Source: Monoplex corrugatus
Taxonomy: Eukaryota > Mollusca > Gastropoda > Littorinimorpha > Ranellidae
Assembly: GCA_030674185.1 (NCBI GenBank)
Contig: CM060312.1
Span: 68,266,737-68,330,736, forward strand
Direction of reading: 5' to 3'
DNA: 64,000 nucleotides
The notes under the pieces are model-generated. The model had not been told where the DNA came from and made no database searches. It was given only the letters and a program-made list of their open reading frames with translations. Of this stretch, positions 34,817 to 44,688 are shown in pieces (positions within the stretch are counted from its first letter, which is position 1; each line of letters begins with the position of its first letter). The position numbers and the translations under genes were made by a program.

Positions 34817-36837
34817 TTTGGGATGCCATCCAAAAAGCAAGAACAGAGAAGAGAGACATTGACGTAGTTTGGCTTGATCTGGCGAATGCATATGGATCAG
34901 TTCCACACGATATGATCCAGCTGGCTCTTGAAATGTATCACATCCCAGAAAACATCCGAACAATGCTGAGGAAGTATTTCCAAGGGTTCTCAATGCGGTT
35001 CTCTACCAAAGAATACACCACGGACTGGATAGACCTAGAGGTGGGCATTGCAATGGGCTGTGCAATCTCTCCCATACTGTTCGTGTTGGCAATGGAAGTC
35101 ATCTTGAAAGCTGCAATGAAGAGTTCAGGTCCAGTGAATCTGGGAGATGGATACCAGATGCCTCCTCTGAAAGCTTTCATGGATGACACAACAGTCTTGT
35201 CCACGGATGAGGAAGAGACACACCAAATCTTAAAGCAGCTGGATGAGCTGGTGGCCTCTTCAAGAATGAGGTTCAAACCTAAGAAATCCCGAAGTCTCTC
35301 ACTGCGAAAAGGAAAAGTGGCAGATTCAGTCAAATTCATGGTAGCCAACCAAGCCATCCCCACTGTCACAGAAGAGCCAGTAAAAAGTCTCGGAAGATGG
35401 TATGATGACTCCCTGAAAGACACACAAAGGGGATGTGAAACCAAGCAAACAGCAGAAGAAGGCCTGAAGAAAATAGATGACTGCGGACTGCCAGGCAAAT
35501 ACAAAGTCTGGTGTCTACAGTTCATGCTGATACCAAAGCTGCTGTGGCCACTGCTAATCTATGACATTTGCACCAGCACAGTCGAAGCAATGGAAGCCAA
35601 AATCAACAAATACACAAGAAAATGGCTCGGTGTCCCACCTGGTCTCACTGATGTTGCATTCTACTGTCGTCAAGCAATGCTGAAGCTACCTCTGAAATCC
35701 ATAGTGGAGGAATACAAAGTTGGAAAAGCAAGACTGTTGAGCATGCTGGAGGAATCGGAGGACAATATCGTGAGAGCAGTTCATCCAAAGCTGAGAACTG
35801 GCAGAAAGTGGAAAGTCCAAGAGGCTGTAAACAATGCCAAGAGAAACCTCAGCATCAAAGAAATAATTGGACACACGCAAACCAACAGACAGGGACTGGG
35901 AGCAACAAAAATGCAGTGGTGGTCCAAAGCCAAAGGGAAGGAAAAAAGAGACATGATCATACAGGAGTTGAAGGAAGAAGAAGATGTCAAAAGAGTGCAG
36001 AAGGCAGTCCAGCAAGGTCAACAGGGGCAATGGACAACATGGGACAGTGCACTCCAAAGAAGTCTCAGCTGGAACGATATGTGGCACATGGCTCCTCTAA
36101 GGATAAGCTTCCTCCTCAGATCTGTATATGACCTGCTCCCCTCGAATGCAAACTTAGTGAAATGGGGGAAAGCAGACGACCCAGCATGTCCGCTCTGTCA
36201 GAAGAAACAAACAGTGGAACATGTCCTAAGCTCTTGCAAAGTAGCGCTAGCCCAAGGAAGGTATACATGGAGGCACAACCAAGTTCTGAAAGTGATCACA
36301 GATGTGGTTAGCGAAAAAACCATGAACCCAAACGCACCAATTGCTATGACAACGTTCTACAAAGCAGGAGGGAAACAGGTCTGGCCCGAAAGGGCTATGA
36401 CAACCAGCACATTGCCAAAGGGTCTTCTGGATGGAGCAGTCGACTGGGAGTGTACAGCAGACCTCCCAGAGTGGAGAAATTACCCAGATGTCATCAGCAA
36501 GACAGGCATGAGACCAGACATCGCTCTCCACTCTGACTCCTCGAAACAAGTGATTCTGATAGAACTCACTGTGCCATACGAAAGCAGAATGGAAGAAGCA
36601 CATATCTACAAGACCGAAAAATACGCCGGTCTTGCCAGCACCCTGAAGAAAGCAGGTCTGCGGGTCAAAATCTTCGCCATAGAGGTCGGGGCAAGAGGGT
36701 TTGTGGGCACCTCCGCTTATGATCTCATGAAACAACTCGCCATTTCTGGCAAGAAGAGGACTAGAGCCCTTAAAGCGATGGCAGAGGCAGCAGAAAGGAG
36801 CTCAAGCTGGATCTGGGCAAGGAGGAACCAAAAGTGA
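34786..36837 (+). CDS. R2-like ORF, C-terminal part (RT core, CCHC, PD-(D/E)xK endonuclease)
   Basis: 683 codons without interruption. The natural protein would enter from the upstream frame; the ATG at 34786 is internal. Motif A VVWLDLANAYGSVP with Asp31; motif B GIAMGCAISPILFVLAME (87-104); motif C AFMDDTTV with Asp133-Asp134 (FMDD in place of YADD); a thumb region; CCHC finger CPLCQKKQTVEHVLSSC (468-484); then the nuclease with Pro-Asp578, 14 residues, Glu593 in IELTVPYE, and KTEKY. The nuclease would nick the target's bottom strand and RT would extend the nick on the element's RNA. All catalytic residues I can check are present, so only the frameshift seems to disable this copy. Confidence 0.9.
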   Translation: MPGCLEHATLIWDAIQKARTEKRDIDVVWLDLANAYGSVPHDMIQLALEMYHIPENIRTMLRKYFQGFSMRFSTKEYTTDWIDLEVGIAMGCAISPILFVLAMEVILKAAMKSSGPVNLGDGYQMPPLKAFMDDTTVLSTDEEETHQILKQLDELVASSRMRFKPKKSRSLSLRKGKVADSVKFMVANQAIPTVTEEPVKSLGRWYDDSLKDTQRGCETKQTAEEGLKKIDDCGLPGKYKVWCLQFMLIPKLLWPLLIYDICTSTVEAMEAKINKYTRKWLGVPPGLTDVAFYCRQAMLKLPLKSIVEEYKVGKARLLSMLEESEDNIVRAVHPKLRTGRKWKVQEAVNNAKRNLSIKEIIGHTQTNRQGLGATKMQWWSKAKGKEKRDMIIQELKEEEDVKRVQKAVQQGQQGQWTTWDSALQRSLSWNDMWHMAPLRISFLLRSVYDLLPSNANLVKWGKADDPACPLCQKKQTVEHVLSSCKVALAQGRYTWRHNQVLKVITDVVSEKTMNPNAPIAMTTFYKAGGKQVWPERAMTTSTLPKGLLDGAVDWECTADLPEWRNYPDVISKTGMRPDIALHSDSSKQVILIELTVPYESRMEEAHIYKTEKYAGLASTLKKAGLRVKIFAIEVGARGFVGTSAYDLMKQLAISGKKRTRALKAMAEAAERSSSWIWARRNQK

Positions 36838-36856
36838 ACTTCATAAGGATTAAATT

Positions 36857-36966
36857 CCCTACAGATGATGTGTGCCCCGTTAGCACATTGGTAAAACCGC
36901 GTACCGCAGTTCTGAAGCGCAGAATCGCCCAGGTTCGATCCCCGACGTGGGAAAAAAAAAAAAAAA
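36857..36966 (+). other. tRNA-like module plus A15 in the R2-like 3' UTR (full copy)
   Basis: Same sequence as at 33125-33219, including 15 A (36952-36966). Since it recurs inside both copies and is followed by another 154 bp of element, it belongs to the element and is not a separate SINE insertion at this locus. The A run may mark the 3' end of a SINE captured long ago. Confidence 0.6.
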
Positions 36967-37120
36967 GACAACAGCAGAAGGGCATCCAGGAGTCATGACC
37001 TGGATGTGGCCCGGCCCCCCGAGAGTGTAAGGAATTCAGGGCCGAAACACTTGTCTAAAGGGGGTTACTTCTCTGAAGACCTTCTGTTGTCTAGCTCTCC
37101 CTAGAGTTTCTTTCTACCTG

Positions 37121-37620
37121 TCATGTGTTGCTTGTCATTTCCTAATCTTTATTAATGTTCTTTTTGTGTTTGCTTCTCGCTAGACTATGTCTCGTTTGTT
37201 TTCTTTGCTGTCCATGGAACACTTAACATTCTTCTTAGAAACTACATTTCAGCTGCCTCAATCTTGTTTGACTTTGCTTGATGGTAGTACAGGCGTGACA
37301 TCCGATACCAATATTGGTTCTGTATTACACTGAAAAACTGACTTCAGGATAGGCACTTTCAGTTTCTTGAATGTTGTTTTAACTGGGCCAGTTCTGCTGG
37401 ATAGTTCTCAAGCGCATCTGCTGTCTGATGAGATGACTGTTCCAAGATATTTGAATGTATCAAACAGTTGTGCCATTTGTTGTTATTTTACACGAGGGGA
37501 TTTCTTGTTTCTTCTCTAATTACCACAACTTCAGTTTTGTAACTATTTAGGTCTCGCCTTTATTTCTGCTTTCTATTTTAGTTATAGTCACAAGATTTCT
37601 ACAATAAGAACGTTGTTTGT
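37121..37620 (-). pseudogene. YADD-type LINE relic, continuation right of the R2-like insertion
   Basis: Continues the match to 55905-56410: GTTGCTTGTCATTTCCTAAT against GTTGCCTGTCTTTTCCTAGT, GTCTCGTTTGTTTTCTTTGC, TGTCCATGGAAC, ATTCTTCTTAGAAAC, a GGTTCTGTATTACAC segment, and ATCTGCTGTCTGATGAGATG. On the minus strand these encode the post-RT region. More decayed than the 55.7-kb copy. Confidence 0.8.
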
Positions 37621-38440
37621 AATTTTCCTCCATAAGTTATATAAAATAATAAAACGTTATTTGAAATAATGAATAAGGACAGGACACGTCAGTATGCTAT
37701 GCAACAAGAAGCAAAGTCGTACAGCCTGCAATTGCCGAGTCTATAGTGAAACCCACTTTTTGTACGATATTACTTTGTATTTTGCTTCCAAAAGTATTGT
37801 TATTGATTTTGGAATATTTTCAGATAGTGGAAAATTGAAGAAGAAAGCAAAACACAGCTAAAAAATAGTAATACAAAGAAAACAATAGATACTCCATCGG
37901 CTACATTTGTCAATCCTCTTTTCTTCTTGCATTGGTTTTTGTTATTGGTTTTGATGTCTTCCCACATTCGCTGTGAAGATAGTGGTATGCAATGTACATG
38001 AAATATCTAATCTGTTCAAACCAAAGACAGTTTTAAAAGACTGCCACATAATTTCAGATACACAGGGAAAGTGATCAGAAAAATGAAAAGGTTTTTACTG
38101 TAACAATTTTGATCGATAAATGTTATGTGTTTGGGTCTAGAAAAAAGTGTACAGAGCATATGTTCTGAGCTTGTGGACAGCATCAAAAGGGAACAAAAGA
38201 GAAACTTCGAGAGAAACACTTTAAAGCAATCGTTTGTTTTAATAATGTTGTTGCTGCTGTTGTAGCTGTGAGATATGCATGGTATGCGACAAGCTTCATT
38301 TTTGACAGAATTCTGTTTAGAAGAGACCGGGTGATTCGTTTTATGCATTCACAAAAGGAATACCACACCACATGTATTAAACAGGTCTTGCTGGGGGTAT
38401 TTTGGTTTTGGTTTTTGTTGTCTTAAGTTAATATTTTATC
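37621..38440. other. No gene seen
   Basis: AT-rich, with several short frames and no recognised feature. Confidence 0.6.
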
Positions 38441-38455
38441 CGTCCGCACGCGGGC

Positions 38456-38720
38456 GCGTGTGTGTGTGTGTGCGCGCGAGAGAGAGAGAAAGAGAGAGAG
38501 AGTGCGTGTGTGTGTGTGCGAGTGCGTGTGTGTGTGCACACCCGAGTGCGTGCGTGTGTGTGTGTGTGGGGGGGTAGCTTTCAGTTTTACACTTGCCCAC
38601 ATTAAGCCCGAGGAATACGTCCAGACTGATACAAAGTGATAGTAATGTCCGTTTCATGTTTTTGTATATTTTCTCTTCCTTCTTCGAATTATTTTCACAC
38701 ACACACACACACACACACGT

Positions 38721-38813
<93 letters not shown>

Positions 38814-38836
38814 TACACATACACACACACACACAC

Positions 38837-38870
<34 letters not shown>

Positions 38871-39203
38871 TACACATAGACGCACACACACACACACACG
38901 CCGCGCGCGCACACACACACACAACACACCACAATGCACGCGCGCACACGCACATACACAAGCAAGCACACATACACGCATGCACGCGCGCACACGCACA
39001 CACACACACACAAACAGAAACACACGCAGGTATACACATATACACAAAGAAAAAAAAAGCCGCAAATAACATTAGAAGAAATGTTCGTCTAAGATCCATT
39101 TATATGTTTGTTTTAGATTTTTGTTTCCTGCTTAATGCTTGCTTTTGTAACCAAGTTTTCTTTTAGTTTATTTTTCTGTTTCTCTGTTTGCTTGTTTGGG
39201 CCC

Positions 39204-39279
<76 letters not shown>
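38456..39279. repeat. Microsatellite cluster (TG/GA, long AC, TG)
   Basis: TG and GA tracts 38456-38570; AC-rich tract 38697-39046 with CG-containing variants; pure TG 39208-39279. Frames over 200 codons here are repeat translation. Confidence 0.95.
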
Positions 39280-39281
<2 letters not shown>

Positions 39282-39439
39282 ACGCTTGCGCGTGCTCGCA
39301 CTTACGTGTGAAAGCGAATTTAGTTCAAATTTATATACCTTTTTTGGTGTGTTTTTTTTTCCAAAAGTTGACAGTAGTTCTCGCCTGTTGACAAGTTTCG
39401 CGACGGCTTATGTGTCATTAAGACTGGCCGGGGAAATGA

Positions 39440-40488
39440 TGGCAGATGAGAGAGCAGGATGGGGAGGGAGGAGGCGCGAGCTAATAATGTTCTTATGGCT
39501 TTTTCCTTGTTTGTTGGCAAGTTAGGTCAGAGAACGATGTCAAGAGCTAAACGCAATAGGAACACGGATGCCGCGAACAGAGGAGGAGGAGGGTGCAGAA
39601 ATTTTCGAGTTACATGTTTTATGATGAGGTTTGTTTATTTGTTTGTTTCTTTTTCTCTTTCCTTCTTTCTTTCTTTGTTATGCGCTACGTCATCACTGTT
39701 AGCGGCTTACTGGAATCTGTTTTACGGTTTTGTTTTCCTTTCTGTTTACAGCATCATTTCTTTTCCTTATTGTCGTGTGTGTGTTCGTTTATAGTTACAT
39801 GTTGTGACGGAGTGAGTCCATCTGACAGGCTCAGAGAGAAAAAGCCCAAATAAACCCACAAGCAAAACAAAACAAAAAACCCTTACAACTTGTTGATGCC
39901 TCACGTAAATGACATTGTAAAGACCAGGTCAGCCGGACTAATGGCACGACAGACACCTAAAGCTTTCCCAGAAAATGTGATACTGTCCTCCCACTCCTGC
40001 TCTATCCCTGGGGGTGGGGCGTGAGATGAAGAAAAAAGCTGGCTTGGTGTCGAATCTCGCCATATGGGATCCCTTGCCCTCCTGGCTGTTCGCGTCCCCC
40101 ATGTATCCTGTTCTCTTTCTCAGTTTCCCGAATATAATCTTGATGTGGCGTTTAAAAGAGAATACATGGGTCATGTAATTATATGAAATGAATAAAACTT
40201 GTATGAAATCAATAATAAAACTGAATGACCAAACTAGAGGAACAAACAAATCTGTGAAGGACGGGAAAATAGTGAATTGAAACGAGCAAACGAAACTTGA
40301 AAAAAGAACATGTAGAAACAAAATATGACACTAAAGTATCGTGCAGTGTGTACAGTTGTGATGTTTTACTATCATCAGCAGCAGCAGCAGCATCGTCAGC
40401 ATCATCAACATCGTCATCAGCATTATTGTTGTTGTTGTCGTCGTCGTCTACACTTGTGACATACAGTTATTATTGTCCTTGTTTTTCA

Positions 40489-40522
<34 letters not shown>

Positions 40523-40865
40523 GTCATCGTCACTACTGTTGTAGTATGGTATATTCATAACAGTTCATCCACAGGAATAATATCGTTTTATGTTTTATTT
40601 ATGTCATAGTACGATTTTCTGCTGTTATCGTTTAACATATTGCTGTGTGTGGTGTGTGTGTGTGTGTGTTGTGCGGCATACTGCTGTGGCGAAAGAACAT
40701 ATTTTCAAGACATGTATACATAATCTTTACACCTAATTTAACCCGCCTTGGCCAGGATGTTTGTCTGTTTTGATAACAGAACCTTGAAGCAAATACTGGA
40801 CACACATAACCCAACGTCAAATACTGATAAGCAAGCATATGATACGGGAAGAAACCTCTCTAGCG
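39440..40865 (+). repeat. Duplication block B, copy 2
   Basis: Partner of 6600-7735, with all landmarks in order: GCTAATAATGTTCTTATGGC (39480), GCGGCTTACTGGAATCTGTT (39702), GTAAATGACATTG (39904), CAGCCGGACTAATGGCACGA (39930), AGCTGGCTTGGTGTCG (40039), TTGAAGCAAATACTGG (40781), TACTGATAAGCAAGC (40819). Copy 2 has an (ATC/GTC)n region at 40370-40525 that is absent from copy 1. Confidence 0.75.
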
Positions 40866-41800
40866 TTCGGTAATCCGGTCGGCTTTCCATTTTAGAAGGT
40901 CCTGGGCTTAGTCCTGCTTTGGTAACTCCGCCTGTTGAATAAAGATAGACATGTTACCGATCTCCCAGATCCACCGTCTGGAAATTCTCTGCTAGAAATT
41001 TCTTCTTCTTGTGTCACTCTCCTTGTTTTCTCTCTCGCTTCTTTTCTTTGTGTCATTTCTTCCTGTCACTTTCTGCCTTGCTGGTCCTTTCATGTGTACG
41101 TGTTTGATAAAGCCTTACATACTTTCCCCTAGGATTGATAAGTGGATACGTGTATTATGTACATTTTCGACCCTAAAGAAATGTGATGTGCAGAATCAAT
41201 TTTAGGTAGTTTTGGCCCGTTTTTATTTATATGGTTTAGTGTCCTTAGTTGTGTTTACATCTGTATCAGGTATGTTTGTTTAAAATCCCCTGGTGATAAA
41301 TTGGACGTAGTGGTCAACGCCAGGGGCATATCCTTAGATTATGTGCTTGATTGCATTGGTGTGTATACTTAATTTTCTTTTCCTTTTTTGTCTTCCACCA
41401 GTGATGTATGGTATACTTTTTGAGATGGTTATAGCCCTGATATGGCTGTATGCAGTTGGTTGGGCTTTAAGCTCCAGTAACACCGCCACCGCCACCACAA
41501 CAACAATAATAACAATAACGATAGTAATGATGATGATGATGATAATAATAATAATAATGATAATAATAAAAGGTCAACGTGTGTCACATCGGTCTGGTGA
41601 ATAAAGAAGGGAGATTTTTACCGATCTCCCAAGTCAGCGTGTTTGCAGACCTGCTATAGCCTAAACTCCCTTTGTATGCATACGCATGCACAATATGAAA
41701 CGTGTATGTTAAAGATTCTGAGTGGTGTGGGTGTTTGGTGGCTGAGGGGAACATGAAGACAACAAGCATGCTCGTCCACCGATGATGCAGACTGTGAAGC
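40866..41800 (+). mobile_element. Mollusc-type SINE, split by a family A insertion
   Basis: Left part 40866-40967 (a degenerate tRNA-like head, AGAAGGTCCTGGGCTTAGTC, then TTACCGATCTCCCA) and right part about 41572-41800 (GGTGAATAAAG...TTACCGATCTCCCA, GTTTGCAGACCTGCTA, TGTATGCATACGCATGCACA, TTAAAGATTCTGAG, GTGTTTGGTGGCTG) together match a tRNA-headed SINE I remember from several molluscs. About 58 bp (40910-40967) is repeated at 41574-41631 on the other side of the insertion. I did not verify the match against any database. Confidence 0.6.
40968..41573 (+). repeat. Family A dispersed repeat, copy 7, with trinucleotide tail
   Basis: CTGGAAATTCTCTGCTAGAA through TTGGACGTAGTGGTCAACGC to GTTATAGCCCTGATATGGCT and GGGCTTTAA, followed by an expanded tail of ACC, ACA, AAT and GAT triplets (41484-41572). 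Inserted in a SINE and flanked by the SINE-sequence duplication. Confidence 0.85.
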
Positions 41801-42282
41801 AGTGTAGTGGAATGTGGTCAGATTGCTTAACAGCTTGTATTTTCCGTACCCTTCTAGAATGATTATGTGTAATGCGCAGGGAATCCAAATACGTTTGGAG
41901 AATAGCACTGTAAAAATTGATTATGTTATAATCATGAATTGATTTATGATATAATTATGAATACATGAACAGTGAATATTGAAATGGTCAACTTGGCAAG
42001 ACTATACCTTCCTAATGAGTCGTATTTCTATGCAGCTAAAAGATAAAGCAGAATGGAGCTGCCTAGGTGTGTGCACAGTTGGCATTCGCTTCTTTCATAA
42101 GTGCCTAGAAAGTATGTATGTGTTGCTCAGTGTTGTGGTTCTTGGTTTTTTAGGCAAATTGATGTATTGGGCATGGAACGTGGCCTGATACGTTGATGGT
42201 TATGTTGTCAATGCTGCAAATCTGAGACCTAGAAAGATTCAAACTCCATTTATTTCTGTGGCCTGCTTCTGTGGCCTTTAAA
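41801..42282. other. No gene seen
   Basis: No recognisable feature. Confidence 0.6.
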
Positions 42283-42295
42283 AGTGTGTGTGTGT

Positions 42296-42370
<75 letters not shown>
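42283..42370. repeat. (TG)n microsatellite
   Basis: One A interruption near 42300; otherwise pure TG. Confidence 0.98.
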
Positions 42371-42669
42371 GGGGGATTAGGGAAGGAAGATTTGCATTTA
42401 CTTCATACTCTTTCTGCAAATGTAGATTTGGATTTGTGGTCATCTGTCAGTGGTTAGAAGTGCACTGATTCTGTCACGTTCAACCACTTGTCATCATCAA
42501 TTCCCCTTTTCGTTGTGTTCCATACTGTTTCAATGCATTGCATTGCGTAATATAGCGTAGTATTGTGCTGTGCAACATCGCAATATCATGCATTGCATTG
42601 ATTTTGCAACAGCCAGAACTGTGTGACATTACGTTGCGTTGTATTGTATCTATCTTTTGATTTGCCGCT

Positions 42670-43172
42670 CATTTCATGAATTCTGTACTGGGAATTTCCT
42701 CTTTTCTGTCACTCTCACTTTTTTTTTTACCTTCCTCGTTTGCCTACAGTCATCTCTGTTATTTTCTGCCTTGCTGGTTTATTTACCTGTAAATGTTCTA
42801 TAAAGCATTAATGTACTTTCTCCGAGGATTGATGATTGGGTACATGTATTGACTGCATGTTTTGCTTTAAGGAAATGTGCAGTACAGGAGAAGTTTTAAG
42901 TAACTTAGGCCATTTCTGCGTATGCTTGGTGTCATTAGTTATGTTGGCATTTTTGCTCAGTGTTTTTGTTTTTTAATTTTGTGGTGATAAATTGGACTGA
43001 ATGGTCAACGCCAGGGACTTATCCTTAGATACTGTGCGCAAAAGCGTTGATACGTGTAGTGAGTTTTCTTTTCCAGCTTTTTTTTTCACCTACCACATGT
43101 ATACATTTTGATATGGTTATAGCCCTAATATGGCTTTCTGCAGTCGGCTGGGCTTTAAACAATAAGAATAAG
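42670..43172 (+). repeat. Family A dispersed repeat, copy 8
   Basis: GGGAATTTCCTCTTTTCTGT, GATTGATGATTGGGTACATG, GATAAATTGGACTGAATGGT, GTTATAGCCCTAATATGGCT, GTCGGCTGGGCTTTAAACAA and an AATAAGAAT tail. Directly upstream of block C, copy 2. Confidence 0.85.
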
Positions 43173-43860
43173 AATTTTCTCGTGTACTTTGTTTACCCCA
43201 CAGTTAGGGTTTTTATAATCAGTTGGACAGGATAGTGGCGGGCTTTGATGACGCCCTCGTGAGGTCACCAGCAGATCACACTCATTCATCCAGACAAGAA
43301 AGAAAGGGAAAGCACCAGTGTGATATTATTCTCTTGTGTGTATTTTGTTGTTTTTGTGGATTAATCTGTTGTCCTCTCCAACCCCGTTCTCTCGTTGTCC
43401 TTTTAATCCATCCTCTGAAGTGTTTCGTTCTTCCTCCGTGGACTTGCTTTTACCTTGGGGAGTTTTGCTGATTAATTCTTGGATGTTATTTCTTTGATGT
43501 TTTTCGCTTGCTTTTTCATTAAAGACACGCTATTTGTCCTTTTTTTTTCCCCTCTCTCTTTGTTTTTTCTCCCATTGCCACTCTCTATATCCCAGACTTT
43601 CGTCTTTTGTCTCAGTCCCTCTTCTCATATTTTTTTTCCTGTTCTCTCTTCAAGACTTTTTTTGGTTTTTGGTTTTGTTTGTTTGTTTGCTTGTCTGATT
43701 TTTGGGTTTTGGGGGTTGTTTGTTTTTGTTTTGTTTTTGTTTTTGGCTTGTGATCGTGGTATCCTGAGATATTTCCTTTCTCTTCAGCCATCATCAGCAC
43801 GTGCGAGCGAGCACACACACACACACGCACGTATGCACAAACACACACACACACTTACAA

Positions 43861-43895
<35 letters not shown>

Positions 43896-43922
43896 CGCAC
43901 GTACGCACTCACGCACGCACAC

Positions 43923-43957
<35 letters not shown>

Positions 43958-44195
43958 AGAGTTCTGACCTGACAGTGGTATCATTTCTTGTATTTCATTA
44001 ACCACGAAATCTGAGAGATGTAATTATAGGTTGTCTTCGTGCTGAAATAGCCTGTCCACACGCTAGGTGGAACTGCATCTGTTTTGACCAGTAGCTAGTG
44101 TAGGAGCCGTATGTGTTCGCCATGTGACTTGCCTATGGTTTGCTAACCGCCCAGTAGCTAGTGTCTGTTGTTCTCTACACGGATAGGCTAGGGCT
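43173..44195 (+). repeat. Duplication block C, copy 2 (AC and GA tracts inside)
   Basis: Partner of 11090-11900. Opens with TTTACCCCACAGTTAGGG against TTCACCCACTACAGCTGG and ends with the GGTGGAACTGCATCTGTTTT and CGCCATGTGACTTGCCTA landmarks. Microsatellites at 43810-43960. Confidence 0.7.
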
Positions 44196-44209
44196 TTTTT
44201 TTTTCAAAT

Positions 44210-44330
44210 TGGTTCTGCCATTTCTCTACTGAACTCACAGAGACCTGATTGAGGTTTTCTGGTTTCTGGGGAGATTTTGAACTGAAGTTCTCCTCCAGGC
44301 ATGTGCTTTTCTACTTCAGCATCGTTTTAA
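44210..44330 (+). repeat. Duplication block I, copy 2
   Basis: Partner of 12340-12500, in the same place between blocks C and H. The minisatellites that follow here have no counterpart in copy 1. Confidence 0.55.
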
Positions 44331-44688
44331 AAAAAAACTGTATAAATTACTGTCTGCTGTCAGATATTGTAAAAACACGTAAATACTTTAGCAATGTCTG
44401 TATTAATGAAGGCTCGAGTTTATGAGTGGCATGTATTGTTCTGACCAACACTGCAGGATGTCGGTTGACTACACTTAGTGTTTCATCTTCACTTTGCTGT
44501 AGATATCATAAATGCGCTGGTGAATCTGTATGCACCACTACAGACATATCTTGTGATGGAGATCAAAAACTGGGCAGTTGCCACAAACATGTGGATAAAG
44601 CCTGTGCATTGACGGTGTTAAAATGTTGTATAATGGTCTCTCGCTGTATAGTCCATTATCCTGACCTCAGAAATAGTTGCTGTGGTAG
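44331..44688. other. No gene supported
   Basis: A Cys-rich 102-codon frame (44426-44734) runs into the 30-bp array. It has no signal peptide or recognisable cysteine framework, so I treat it as chance. Confidence 0.5.

Larger units (their letters stand above)
33375..37120 (+). mobile_element. R2/NeSL/Hero-type LINE, near full length
   Basis: 3.75 kb: a 5' UTR of about 233 bp, one long ORF broken by a single frameshift, and a 3' UTR of 283 bp containing a tRNA-like module and an internal A15, ending TTTCTACCTG without a terminal poly-A. N-terminal zinc finger, RT, CCHC finger and C-terminal restriction-like (PD-D/ExK) endonuclease define the site-selective R2/R4/NeSL/Hero group. The insertion site is inside a YADD LINE relic, not rDNA. 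Clade within the group is not decided. Near identity of its 3' end with the truncated neighbour indicates a recent insertion. Confidence 0.9.

Noticed and set aside
32484..37120. LTR retrotransposon with ~890-bp direct terminal repeats
   Set aside because: The repeat contains the C-terminal coding region and 3' UTR of an RLE-type LINE; there is no integrase, protease or primer-binding site. A head-to-tail LINE pair explains it.
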